This document shows positions 39,717-52,134 of a stretch of 64,000 nt of DNA, one piece after another; the first letter of the stretch is position 1; every line of letters begins with the position of its first letter. Location of the stretch: positions 1,105,218-1,169,217 of the forward strand of contig CM119268.1 in the NCBI GenBank assembly GCA_051294375.1, in the 5' to 3' direction. A program made the position numbers and the translations under genes. The notes below the pieces were generated by a model. That model searched no databases. It was not told the DNA's origin and was given only the letters and a program-made list of their open reading frames with translations. The DNA is from Paraspadella gotoi (Eukaryota; Chaetognatha).

Positions 39717-41300
39717 TCTATCTTCTCCATTCCGATTCGGCAAGGTTTTGGTTGGAACGGATTTTAAGAATCGATATTCAGATCGATCTTTTTCTTTGAA
39801 AGCGAAAAGAGACGAAGCTTAACGAAAAAAGTTGGAAAAAGACTAGCAGAGAGAGAGAGAAAGAGAGCGAGAGAATGAGAGAGGCAGAGGAGAGACGAGA
39901 GAGAGGAGAGAGAAGAACCAGACCGAGAGAGAGAGAGGAGTCATAATAAAGAATTCCTTTTATTTACGTGAGTGGCGTTTGAGTTCATAAGTTTACCTTC
40001 CAACCATCATTCTTCTCGCCCGACTTTTCCTCTTCCTCTTTTCCTCTTCCTTTCTCTTCCTCTCCTATCCACTTTCTCTCCTTCCCGCCCTCTTCAGCTT
40101 CCATCGCCTCCTACCGGCCCTTCCGCCTCTCCTTCCCGAAGCCCTCACCTCTCTATTATTCCACCATCGGAAACATACTCGCTCAATTGTTGAAAGTAAC
40201 GAAAGAGACTTTTCGTTTCGTTTTCCGCCAAGAGGTTTTCGCACAAGAGAAGTTCGCGCGAATTCGACGTCGCAGGGATGACAGTCGCCATCGCTAGAAC
40301 GGTGGGCGTGACGATCGCGTATCACACCCGTACTTTGGAGGATCGCGTCGTTATGAGGGCGTGCGCCCGATCGAAACATCACCACTGGGACAAGGGGAGA
40401 AGAGGAGGGAGAGGAGAGCAGGAGGGAGATGGAGGAGGGAAGAGAGAGTAGAAAAGAAGCGCTGAATCGAATAAGAAAGGAGACGCCGCCGGCGCCGCGC
40501 AGCCGAAGAAGACGCCGTCGACGTAGGACGCCGCGACGCCCTGTTTTCTCGACCGAGGATTTTGTCCGCCCTGATTTTTTGCTTTTTTATTCGGAGTTGC
40601 GTTTTTTCTCGGAAACGCTAAGAGGTTGCACTTCGCACTTCGTCGCGAGATGCGCGAGCGATCGTTTCTTGGCCAGGGCGTCTCGGCTTCTGTAGCGAAC
40701 CGTCACACTAGATTCTAAGCAATCTCGTGTGACGTTCTTAGAACTAAGAAAGTCACGTGACATAATTAGGCGTTAATTTCATTGAAACCAGTTTGAGATC
40801 GTTATCGCTCGTTCTGACTTCTTGTCGTCATTTTTAACTCAATGACTCGCTATTTAACTTCACAATCCTTACACAGTTGCCTCTTTCCTTTCTCCCTCTC
40901 CCGATCGTTTCGCTTCTCCTTTCCTTTCCAATACTTTCTTTTTATCTCTACTTTCCCATTGTTTTCCCTTTATCATTCTTTTAGCCTTATGTTTATTATT
41001 GATTCGAATATTTTTTCGAATGACTCTTTAGTCTTCAGTCGCCGCGGGAAGTCGCTTCCGACGCGTCAATTCGCTTTGAATCGTCGTACGTGGAAGCACC
41101 GAATAGGCGTCGTCGATGTTGCGGCCGGAATGCGACAACGTTGGCGGCGTCGACGCTGTCTTCAATGCGACGGGCAAATCGACCTCGGTCGATCAAGTGG
41201 CCGGTTTCAGCCTCTTAGTTTTCATTCTCAGAGCCAAGGCGGTCGACCGTCAGCGACAGCACCGGAGCCCGCTTCAACGCACCAAGAGTCTCTGGTAAGC
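38050..41300 (+). promoter_or_regulatory. CpG-rich patches, possible promoter/5' UTR region
   Basis: Patches at about 38,120-38,460, 38,520-38,960, 40,200-40,700 and 41,040-41,380 are clearly GC- and CpG-richer than the AT-rich surroundings. The last ends in a consensus donor, CTCTG|GTAAGC at 41,295, about 3.5 kb upstream of the NCS start codon. A non-coding first exon of that gene is plausible but unproven. An open frame at 41,116-41,298 resembles nothing I recognise. 38,620-38,830 also contains degenerate short repeats around CCCGCCATT and AATATGGCGCTGCGCCA-like strings. Confidence 0.25.
38961..40199. other. No gene; AT-rich with CT and GA tracts
   Basis: AT-rich to 39,600, CT tract at 39,670-39,720, GA tract at 39,848-39,940, then CT-rich. 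No exon recognised. Confidence 0.55.
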
Positions 41301-41399
41301 GGCCTTCGCGCCTCAGTTACTTTTGCCGCTTATTTTTTAACATGCGCGGGCGGCCGCCTTGCCGACGCGAAGCAACGAACCACCTGAAATCAACAACAA

Positions 41400-41999
41400 A
41401 CCGATAGAGTTCAGTTGGCGACGTTATACTTGCTTGATTGTTGTTGATGTCTCCGTTTCGCTATATGTCGTGCTCTGTTTTCTAATTCAGTTGTTTTCGA
41501 GCATCACTTTTTCTGATCACGTCCATCTCTGCCAGATACACTGCGGCCCAAAAAGAACACATACTATCACCGAAAAAAAAAAACATATTAGCAATGGATG
41601 AAAATTCTGAGACTATCAGAAACATAACACAAAAGAATTACAACCGCGCTTCATTTTCTATTTCCTTCTCACCACAATTCACTTTTCATTTCGATATCAC
41701 AAGGCTCCTACTAACGCAGGTACTATAATGTCCATCTACTACACAAAAATTCTTACCCTTCTCGTCTCCAATCTAAAAAACTATCTCAACAAGCTATTCA
41801 ATTTTCGATTGAAAAGCCTCATCCATTCGTTTCGATATGTATCCCTGCCATCGTATTTCCCAATTCCAAACATCCTTCAACACGACGCATCTTTGTGAAA
41901 TCATCTATGATCTCATTTCACATCCCGATTCCTCATCTTATTATTCAATCACTCCCTAATCGTTTTCCGCTTCGTTGTCTCATTAGTTCACATTTTCTT
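41400..41999. other. No gene seen
   Basis: Unique pyrimidine-leaning sequence without recognisable motifs; possibly intronic if a 5' exon ends at 41,294. Confidence 0.45.
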
Positions 42000-43274
42000 G
42001 TCAGAACGCATGAGTAAAATCGGTTGCGCTACGCAACCTAACCCCCCCCATAAGACCCATCCCCCATAAACTTGCCCTCGTCCCTTATTTGGAGAGGAAG
42101 TCTAAAGCGTTTGAAAGCAATATATTTCCGCCATTGCTTCCTTTCTGCCACTTTTGATCAGAATTTATTTTTGACATTAATATTTAACATAAAAATATTT
42201 TTAAAGTTATAATCGAATTCTTAGCCATAATCTCCAACCTTAACCTAATCTTAAACCCTAACCTTTACCCTAAACCCATATCCTTAATTTCTAAGCCTAA
42301 CCTCTAAACTTAAAGGTTAATCCCAAATCGGGTTAGGGATTTGGGTTAGGCTAACCCTAGTCACAAACCAAGTCCCTAACTTTAATCATTAATCTAATCC
42401 TTAACCAAAACCTTAACTTTAACCAAATCCTTTAATCATTAATCTAATCCTTAACCAAATCCTTTATTCATTAATCTAATCCTTAACCAAATCCTTAACC
42501 TTAACCAAATCCTTTAATCATTAATCTAATCCTTAACCAAATCCTTAACCTTAACCAAATCCTTTAATCATTAATCTAATATTAATAATAAAGGGGCAAC
42601 TACAGGGAGGTCCAGCTCTTTTGGGACTAAATTAAAAAAAACTCTTTTGGATGGGTAAATAATCGAATTATGATTTGAAAATTGATTAAACAGTAAAGAG
42701 TTGTAAAGACAACATAATCTATTAAAAAACTTTACCTTAGGCTACCATGACCTTCTCCAAGTGTTCAGAGAAGGCGGCATATGCTTTTGCGACCAATCCA
42801 ATTGGGAACGCTGTTAGTTCTATGTCAGAGACTTGACAGTTCTAGACAGGATGCGTGGGACATTCAGCTTCTCCATCCTACATTTTCATTAATCAATCGG
42901 ATTGCAGTCGGAAAAGCTGCGCGGTCAAAATGTTGTAAGGAACTGGCGCTAAAAAAATATGACATGCTATGCAAAATGCAATAATGACAGGAGTTGTCGA
43001 TATCGACTGAAAGAGAAATTAGCCTAGCTTCTAAATAATATTATATTTTTTATTTCTCTATCGTTAACCTTTCCTGTTAGTTAGGAAAGTATAATTGGGG
43101 AGGCCCTCTCCCTTCAGTGGGAGAAGGGGAGCTGAGACGAAGGCCAAGGGGGAAAAGAGGACCACGGGCTTTTTCGTTGCGAAAAGAGAACAATTTATTT
43201 ACCCCATCACTCAAGGGACCCGCGTTTAATATGGATCTTTTTTTTCTGCCGCCGCCGCCGTCTAAGTTCATTCA

Positions 43275-43309
<35 letters not shown>

Positions 43310-44400
43310 ACTCACTCACAGATTTAGTCACTTTCTTTGCCTAGGGGTCTCGTGTGAGTCTTGATGTGACTGATAATTACTTAGGAATGTTAAAAATGTA
43401 GTAATTAGATAAATTTCGAACGAGGACTACATATTTCAGAAAAAACATAAGGGTCGGCGTATGGAAAAAACGAATCTTAACAAATATCGATCGGAATTTG
43501 ATTATAATTTTNNNNNNNNNNNNNNNNNNNNNNNNNNNNNNNNNNNNNNNNNNNNNNNNNNNNNNNNNNNNNNNNNNNNNNNNNNNNNNNNNNNNNNNNN
43601 NNNNNNNNNNNNNNNNNNNNNNNNNNNNNNNNNNNNNNNNNNNNNNNNNNNNNNNNNNNNNNNNNNNNNNNNNNNNNNNNNNNNNNNNNNNNNNNNNNNN
43701 NNNNNNNNNNNNNNNNNNNNNNNNNNNNNNNNNNNNNNNNNNNNNNNNNNNNNNNNNNNNNNNNNNNNNNNNNNNNNNNNNNNNNNNNNNNNNNNNNNNN
43801 NNNNNNNNNNNNNNNNNNNNNNNNNAAAAAAAAAAGAAATTATAAATATATATAAAAAAAATATAGTTTTTACTCCATTTTACAAATATTTTTTTTTTCG
43901 ACACACACTGTCTCCTCGTGAAACAAAAACAAACAAAATAAATAAATAAAGCCTGCATTTTAATTTCTATACAAACTAACACCGATATCTTCTTTTTTTT
44001 TAAGTTTTCGTATCATTTGTTTTGATATTTTTTTTCGTTTGAACGATTGCAACACGGAACACGATTTAATACTCCTTTCATTGATTTCATCATCGGACTG
44101 AATTCGTTTGATTATTTTAATCTTCGTCGCATCTGCAAGTAACTTGCTCCTTCCTTCATAGTCGCCACGAAAATCGTTTGCAGTTATTAAAAAAACAAAA
44201 AAAACAACCAGAAACTAAAAAAAAAAAAAAAAAATAAGAAATAATTTTTAGGAAATAAACGTGAATAACAATTTATTAAACAAAAGTAACAAATCAACGA
44301 GAGCGACATCTACGTGTTTTTTTTTCGGTTTTCGACCGCAAAAAAGTCGTCTGTTTTTTCCTTCTCTCGTTTATTAAAAAAAAATATAATTTAAGTATTT
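42000..44400. repeat. Clean counterpart of the 28.9-34.4 kb material
   Basis: Holds the CCTTAACCAAATCC minisatellite (about 42,230-42,590), a TTCTCCATCCTACATTTTC segment, a (CT)n run at 43,275-43,309 and a 314-base N gap. Part of the minisatellite head (CACAAACCAAGTCCCTAAC) also recurs at 54,470. No coding sequence is recognised. Confidence 0.7.
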
Positions 44401-44792
44401 TTTTACTATTTTCAAGTAATTAATTTTTTTTTGGTCTCTTTCTCTCAACGTTTTCGTGTTTGTTGTGTGCGGAAGAAAAAGAAATACTGTTTTTTAACGA
44501 TATAGCTATTCGCATAGCTAATCAAAAAATAGTAAAAAAAAAACAAAAACAAAAAAATATTTAGCTATTCGAGTAGCTTATTAAAAAAATAAACCCTTCG
44601 AAAAAAAAACTGAAATAAAAAGGAAACAAAAAAAAACAAGAAGACTGTCTCCACTGGAAACCCGCGGAATTCCAAACTTGGTTTCCAACAAACAATTATC
44701 TACAAGCCCCAAAAGAAAAAAAAAAAACATTTAAAAAAAAAAGAGGAAAAATATACAAAAACTCTTGACTCAAAAAAATCCTAGAAAAAAAA
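44401..44792 (+). other. Upstream flank / possible 5' UTR of the NCS gene
   Basis: AT-rich with a repeated TAGCTATTCG.ATAGCT-like unit (about 44,503 and 44,561). It becomes A-rich just before the start codon. A TCTACAAG acceptor-like site is at about 44,706. Confidence 0.35.
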
Positions 44793-44906
44793 ATGGGGGC
44801 GAAGCAGTCGAAAAAGAAAAAGCTCTCCAAAGATGACATCAATTTTCTTCTCGACACAACTAGTTTCGACAAAAAGCAAATCAAGGAGTGGTACGAAGGA
44901 TTCATA
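44793..44906 (+). CDS. Neuronal calcium sensor protein, coding exon 1
   Basis: This exon encodes the first 38 residues of a neuronal calcium sensor. These are small EF-hand proteins that bind membranes through an N-terminal myristate and couple Ca2+ to effectors in neurons. It starts MGAKQSKKKKLSKDD: Gly2 with a Ser at position 6 is a classic N-myristoylation signal, followed by a lysine-rich patch. It ends with the family-typical helix KEWYEGFI. The ATG was chosen because it gives the myristoylation motif and an A-rich upstream context. The exon ends at codon phase 0 before a consensus donor, GTAAGT, at 44,907. The next residues in exon 2 (ADCPGG) continue the family alignment exactly. From memory the protein resembles the insect NCS subgroup that includes Drosophila CG7646 more than frequenin; that subfamily call is tentative. 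Confidence 0.9.
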
Positions 44907-45272
44907 GTAAGTTCTAGGAGTGNNNNNNNNNNNNNNNNNNNNNNNNNNNNNNNNNNNNNNNNNNNNNNNNNNNNNNNNNNNNNNNNNNNNNNNNNNNNNN
45001 NNNNNNNNNNNNNNNNNNNNNNNNNNNNNNNNNNNNNNNNNNNNNNNNNNNNNNNNNNNNNNNNNNNNNNNNNNNNNNNNNNNNNNNNNNNNNNNNNNNN
45101 NNNNNNNNNNNNNNNNNNNNNNNNNNNNNNNNNNNNNNNNNNNNNNNNNNNNNNNNNNNNNNNNNNNNNNNNNNNNNNNNNNNTAGTAAGTTCTAGGAGT
45201 GGCACGAAGGATTCATAGTAAGTCCGAGGAGTGGTACGAAGGATTCATATTAAGTTCATAGTATGAGGAGTG
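44885..45272 (+). repeat. 32-bp tandem array spanning the exon 1 donor site
   Basis: The unit begins GGAGTGGTACGAAGGATT and includes CATAGTAAGT, so it contains the last 22 coding bases of exon 1 plus about 10 bases of intron. Unit starts are visible at 44,885, 44,917, 45,196, 45,228 and, after a 7-base insertion, 45,267. The middle is an N gap at 44,923-45,183. If that gap is repeat throughout, the array would hold about 12 units. The last unit has TTAAGT instead of GTAAGT. Confidence 0.9.
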
Positions 45273-45451
45273 TGTTTTAAGTTGTTTTAGATTTTTTGAC
45301 TATTGGAGAAAGTGAACAATTCTGAATGAATTAATCCGAATGATAATAATCTAATTTTTATAGATTTATTTATTGTTCATCACCATAAAAAATTGGTTTA
45401 AAATGATAATCATATAATTCTGCAATCTTTAAATCAATTAAATTGATTCAG
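44907..45451 (+). other. NCS intron 1
   Basis: A GT-AG intron in phase 0. Its first third is a 32-bp tandem array copied from the exon 1/intron junction, interrupted by 261 N. The remaining roughly 180 bp is ordinary AT-rich sequence ending in TTGATTCAG. Confidence 0.85.
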
Positions 45452-45578
45452 GCGGATTGTCCGGGAGGCGAATTATCGCGAAAAAAGTTTAAAGAAGTTT
45501 ACCAACAATTCTTCCCGGCGGGAAAGGCCGAGGCTTTTTGCGAACACGTCTTTAGGACGTTCGACACGGACAATTCAG
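45452..45578 (+). CDS. Neuronal calcium sensor protein, coding exon 2
   Basis: This 127-bp exon lies between an acceptor (TGATTCAG at 45,444-45,451) and a donor (GTGAAC at 45,579). It adds 42 residues plus one base. It begins ADCPGGELS, the degenerate first EF-hand of NCS proteins in which Cys-Pro replaces calcium ligands. It runs through [18 protein letters not shown] and EHVFRTF into the first half of EF-hand 2, DTDNS. The final G plus the GT that opens exon 3 makes the Gly of the DTDNSGKIDFKE calcium-binding loop. Intron 1 is 545 bp in the assembly, including 261 N, and intron 2 is at least 11.7 kb. No frameshift or stop is seen. Confidence 0.92.

Positions 45579-47194
<1,616 letters not shown>

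Positions 47195-47246
<52 letters not shown>
47195..47246. repeat. (GA)n microsatellite
   Basis: Preceded by (CA)n; followed by GA-rich irregular sequence to 47,400. Confidence 0.96.
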
Positions 47247-47251
<5 letters not shown>

Positions 47252-47799
47252 AGTTAGATTGAAAGTGAGAAAGAGAGTGCGAGCGAAAAATAGAAAAACG
47301 TTAGCCGGTAGGGGTGGGTGTGAGAGAAAAGAGGAGCGAGAGAGAAAAGTAGCAAAATAAAGAGTAAAAGGAAACAGCGAGAGATCGAGCAAGAGAAAGT
47401 AATAGATATGTGGCAAGCTCTGAGAGTTGAGCCACAGCTTGACGGAGGGCGTTGTCACAAAGAGCACTGGTTCTAAGAGTTCAAGTAATAGAGATCGCAG
47501 GGAAAGCAGGACTCTTGGCTTAAGTGTTTTTAAGAACATTGATAATGTACTTGCTACATTAAGAGAGTGAATAAAAACATTTGTCCTTGTTTCAGATTGA
47601 ATCTATGTATTTAGATTAGGCGCGAAAAACAAGACTGAAAAACTTCAGTTTCACAATTCTTAAAGTAAACAATTTTTGGATCACAAAGAATTAATATGAA
47701 AAAGTGCCATCTTCAGAGAAGAGGTTAATTCTAGAAATAACAAAAGGTTTCATATTGGTTTAGAAGCTCTAAGACTGAGTTTTGAACAAAACATTTTCA

Positions 47800-47885
47800 A
47801 TTGCCCAGTTGGCTCTGAGTTGAGAGTCCGGGCTTACAAGATCTCAGGTACCGGGATCGAATCTCCGATCGGGGCGATTTAATTT
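47800..47885 (+). mobile_element. tRNA-like SINE head
   Basis: GCCCAGTTGGCTCTGAGTTG (A-box-like) and ACCGGGATCGAATCTCCGAT (B-box-like) are separated as in a tRNA. It lacks a foldable acceptor stem that I can see, so it is a SINE rather than a tRNA gene. Confidence 0.6.
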
Positions 47886-48077
47886 TAAATAATTAAGTTG
47901 GTCTGAGAATCCATAGATATAGGAGCGAGTAATTATTGGGTCATATTGGGTAATAATATTCTTCAAAACTTTTTAAAACTCGTTAAATCCGTTCTCCGAT
48001 TAAAACTCGTTAAATCCGTTCTCCGCTTAAAACGAGTTATCAGGCCAAAGGCATTCCTGGTAAGAACCTTTGACCCG

Positions 48078-48515
48078 ACGACGATCACCGCAGCTCACCT
48101 CTGATCACCAATCACTGATCACCGCTGCTCACCTTTGATCACCAATCACTAATCACCGCTGCTCACCTTTGATCACTGATCACCGCTGCTCACCNNNNNN
48201 NNNNNNNNNNNNNNNNNNNNNNNNNNNNNNNNNNNNNNNNNNNNNNNNNNNNNNNNNNNNNNNNNNNNNNNNNNNNNNNNNNNNNNNNNNNNNNNNNNNN
48301 NNNNNNNNNNNNNNNNNNNNNNNNNNNNNNNNNNNNNNNNNNNNNNNNNNNNNNNNNNNNNNNNNNNNNNNNNNNNNNNNNNNNNNNNNNNNNNNNNNNN
48401 NNNNNNNCCAATCACTGATCACCGCTGCTCACCTTTGATCACTGTTCTCCGCAGCTCACCTCTGATCACCAATAACTGATCACCGCTGCTCACCTTTGAT
48501 CACTAATCACCTATC
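48078..48515. repeat. About 34-bp minisatellite rich in TGATCAC
   Basis: Units combine GATCACCGCTGCTCACCTTT with GATCACCAATCACT; N gap at 48,195-48,407. Just upstream a 28-bp unit (ACTCGTTAAATCCGTTCTCC) is duplicated at 47,978 and 48,006. Confidence 0.93.
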
Positions 48516-48854
48516 ACCGCAGCTTACTTCCCTTCATCGCTCACCTCCTCGGGACCGACCTTTTTCTAGCGGCAGCTCAATAATCTCCTTGCCTTACCCT
48601 TTGAACTTACCCCGTCGCCCGCTAAAACCGTCTCATCCGTTTCTCTTTATCTTTCCTTTCCTTCCCTTTCATTNNNNNNNNNNNNNNNNNNNNNNNNNNN
48701 NNNNNNNNNNNNNNNNNNNNNNNNNNNNNNNNNNNNNNNNNNNNNNNNNNNNNNNNNNNNNNNNNNNNNNNNNNNNNNNNNNNNNNNNNNNNNNNNNNNN
48801 NNNNNNNNNNNNNNNNNNNNNNNNNNNNNNNNCTCTCTCTCTCCCTCTTTTTTC

Positions 48855-48975
48855 TCGAGAAGAAACTCACTTCGAAGAGAAAACCCATTATTAATCCACT
48901 TTGCTCCATTTAATGCTTTTTCTTCTTTCGTATTTTTCCAATGAATGTAAAATTCCTGTCCTTAGGTATTTATAA
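48855..48975. repeat. Segment repeated at 25.99-26.11 kb
   Basis: TCCATTTAATGCTTTTTCTT, GTATTTTTCCAATGAATGTA and AGGTATTTATA recur at 26,034-26,105 with small changes, beside similar CT-rich tracts. Confidence 0.65.
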
Positions 48976-50330
48976 TGTTTGAGATGAAAACCATAATGGC
49001 AAGGAAATTATCAAGTATATTGTAAACATCTCTTCGGTTAAGTATTTTATATAAATGTACATAATGTCTTCTCCCGTTCTCCTCCCTCTCCTCCTCCTCC
49101 TCTTCTCCCTTTCTCCTCCCTCTCCTCTTCCATTTCTCCTCCCTCTCCTCCTCCCTCCNNNNNNNNNNNNNNNNNNNNNNNNNNNNNNNNNNNNNNNNNN
49201 NNNNNNNNNNNNNNNNNNNNNNNNNNNNNNNNNNNNNNNNNNNNNNNNNNNNNNNNNNNNNNNNNNNNNNNNNNNNNNNNNNNTCTCTCTCTCTCTCCTT
49301 ACCAGGTAAACGCCAGAAATAAAAGCGCTAGGAACCAGAAACCAAACCATTTTTTGGGGGATAAACGGTTTTCCCAACCAAACATTTTTTTCCGCCATCG
49401 TTTCTAATGTTGACATATTTTTGTTTCTTTGCCTTTGATTATTAAACAAGTTGGAAAAAGCTATGTACACTTTTGTTCAGTTAAAACTAATCACAAGAAA
49501 CAAGGTTATCTTCACGGATTTTCAGTTTTTTAAACTTTTCTCCTTCTCTATTGTCTTCGCTAACTGCGACATTAAGCAGTAAAATCTCTCTCTCTCTCTC
49601 TCTCTCTCNNNNNNNNNNNNNNNNNNNNNNNNNNNNNNNNNNNNNNNNNNNNNNNNNNNNNNNNNNNNNNNNNNNNNNNNNNNNNNNNNNNNNNNNNNNN
49701 NNNNNNNNNNNNNNNNNNNNNNNNNNNNNNNNNNNNNNNNNNNNNNNNNNNNNNNNNNNNNNNNNNNNNNNNNNNNNNNNNNNNNNNNNNNNNTTTTTTT
49801 TTTCTTCATGTCTTCCATCTTTCTTTTTTATTCCTTTTTTTTCCCTAAAATTTCTTTATCATTTCTTTTCTTCTGTTTTAATCAAAGAATTTCTAGCGCT
49901 CTTTGTCTCTTTGTCGCTTTGTCTCATTGTCCTTCTTGTCTGGTCCTTCTCCTCTTGTCATCATACTTTTGTCCTCTTCTTCTTTCATCCGTTTAATAAT
50001 GTATGAACTAATCTCGAAAATTCTTTTTTCTGTTCAACATCGACGACGAAATAAACATCAACTACAACAACAACTACATCAACGACAGCATAAACATCAA
50101 CTAACAACAACGACAAAATAAACATTAACTACAACAACAAGAAGAGAATAAACATCTACAACAACAACAAGAGAATAAACATCTACAACAACAACGACAG
50201 CTGCGACGACAAACTGGCTTTCTCCGCCATCACCGCTGGACGCCTTCGTAACCTTGGGAAAAACCAAATTGGAACTGATGCTTTAATCAATTAGAGATTC
50301 TTACTCCTCGGTGATTTGCCTCGTCTCTCC
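48976..50330. other. No gene; CT tracts, gaps and ACAACAACA repeats
   Basis: CTCCTCC tract at 49,078-49,158, gaps at 49,159-49,283 and 49,609-49,793, and ATAAACATC..CAACAACAAC repeats at 50,045-50,200. No exon recognised. Confidence 0.6.
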
Positions 50331-50339
50331 CACTTCGCC

Positions 50340-50940
50340 GATCGCCTCATCTCTTCTTAATCTCTTCTCTCTTCTTAATCTCTTCTCTCTTATTAATCTC
50401 TTCTCTCTTCTTAATCTCTTCTCTCTTATTAATCTCTTCTCTCTTCTTAATCTCTTCTCTCTTCTTAATCTCTTCTCTCTTCTTAATTTCTTCTCTCTTA
50501 TTAATCTCTTCTCTTTTCTTAATCTCTTCTCTCTAATTAATCTCTTCTCTCTTCTNNNNNNNNNNNNNNNNNNNNNNNNNNNNNNNNNNNNNNNNNNNNN
50601 NNNNNNNNNNNNNNNNNNNNNNNNNNNNNNNNNNNNNNNNNNNNNNNNNNNNNNNNNNNNNNNNNNNNNNNNNNNNNNNNNNNNNNNNNNNNNNNNNNNN
50701 NNNNNNNNNNNNNNNNNNNNNNNNNNNNNNNNNNNNNNNNNNNNNNNNNNNNNNNNNNNNNNNNNNNNNNNNNNNNNNNNNNNNNNNNNNNNNNNNNNNN
50801 NNNNNNNNNNNNNNNNNNNNNNNNNNNNNNNNNNNNNNNNNNNNNNNNNNNNNNNNNNNNNNNNNNNNNNNNNNNNNNNNNNNNNNNNNNNNNNNNNNNN
50901 CTTCTTAATCTCTTCTCTCTTCTTAATCTCTTCTCTCTTC
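50340..50940. repeat. 18-bp minisatellite TTAATCTCTTCTCTCTTC
   Basis: About a dozen visible units before the N gap (50,556-50,900) and two after. The minus-strand RREKRL pseudo-protein is a product of the 18-bp period. Confidence 0.95.
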
Positions 50941-51170
50941 GTACTTGTCACTAATACCTGAGGGTCGATGATGTAATCTTGCCTAATCCCCTCTCTTTCC
51001 CCCACTCCCCCCNNNNNNNNNNNNNNNNNNNNNNNNNNNNNNNNNNNNNNNNNNNNNNNNNNNNNNNNNNNNNNNNNNNNNNNNNNNNNNNNNNNNNNNN
51101 NNNNNNNNNNNNNNNNNNNNNNNNNNNNNNNNNNNNNNNNNNNNNNNNNNNNNNNNNNNNNNNNNNNNNN

Positions 51171-51560
51171 CACTCTTCTCTCACTCTATCTCTCTTCTCT
51201 CACTCCTTTCACTCTTCTCTCACTCCTAAAACTTCTTTCTCACTCCTATCACTCCTCTCTCACACCTATCACTCCTCTCTCACTCTACTAACTCCTCTCT
51301 CATTCCTATCACTCTTCTCTCACTCCTCTCACTCTTCTCTCATTATCTCACTCTTCTCTCACTCCTATCACTTCTCTCTCACTCCTATAACTCTTTTCTC
51401 ACTCTCTCACTCTTCTCTCACTCCTATCACTTCTCTTTCACTCCTATCACTCCTATCACTCCTCTCTCACTCCACTCACTCTCTTACTCCTATCACTCTC
51501 TCACTCCTGTCTCTCCTCTCACTATCTCACTCCTCTCACTCTCTCACTCCTCTCCTTTTT
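51171..51560. repeat. CT-rich minisatellite CACTCCTATCACTCTTCTCT
   Basis: About 20-bp units with variable CTATCA/CTCTCA centres, starting in an N gap. Confidence 0.92.
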
Positions 51561-51652
51561 CCACTCCTACCCTCACAATCTGGTTCTTCCCGGATTCGCT
51601 TGACTGGAATCTGTTTCTTGCTCTTATCTAATTTTTTCAATTCCGCTTTTTA

Positions 51653-51982
51653 GTTACGCGGCGAGTGCTCGCGAGTGCTCGCTCACTGTTCGGTTGGTCG
51701 GTCGGTATGTCTGTCTGTCGGTCTGTGCAGCTTACGTTAAAAATGCTCATAACTCGCCTATGATTGGTTGCTCGTTTGTTTAGACAGGAAGAACTTAAAA
51801 TTTAAGTGACTGCTAGCGCCGCCTTCAGGAAATCTTAAAAATATTTAAAGAATAAAAGATGGAATTCCGATGCAAATACAAATACAGTACGAAAACGTTT
51901 ATGTACATGAATTTTCTTGTTATGTAGTCATGTGATCACAGAGAAAAGAAAAGAAAAGAAAAGAAAGTCACTGCGGCGCAAC
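51653..51982 (+). mobile_element. Short repeat with GTTGCGCC-type inverted ends, copy A
   Basis: It opens GTTACGCGGCGAGTGCTCGC and closes AGTCACTGCGGCGCAAC, so the ends are near-inverse (GTTGCGCCGC when turned round). Inside are GTCTGTCTGTCGGTCTGTG, a CTTACGTTAAAAATGCTCAT string and ATGTAGTCATGTGATCAC. About 330 bp, no coding capacity: a MITE-like non-autonomous element is the likeliest class. Confidence 0.55.
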
Positions 51983-52134
51983 ACATTGGATGGACCGATC
52001 TTGTTTTAACCTTCCCTTCTTTATTCATTACTTTTTATTCCTTTTTTTTTCTGTTTCTGTTTTTTGTTTTTTTTTTCCTCTCTCTGTTGCTTTGTGTTTT
52101 TGTTTGTCACTTTCTTGTTTCTTCTCCATTTATT

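Noticed and set aside
44793-45218. Single 141-residue open frame from the NCS start through the N gap
   Set aside because: After residue 38 it reads intron and N. The GTAAGT donor and the in-phase exon 2 give the family-consistent protein.
47805-47880. tRNA gene
   Set aside because: A- and B-box-like words are present, but no acceptor stem or anticodon arm could be paired, so it was called SINE-like.
50301-51173. 290-residue minus-strand RREKRL repeat protein
   Set aside because: It is mostly N, plus an 18-bp minisatellite whose period keeps the frame open.
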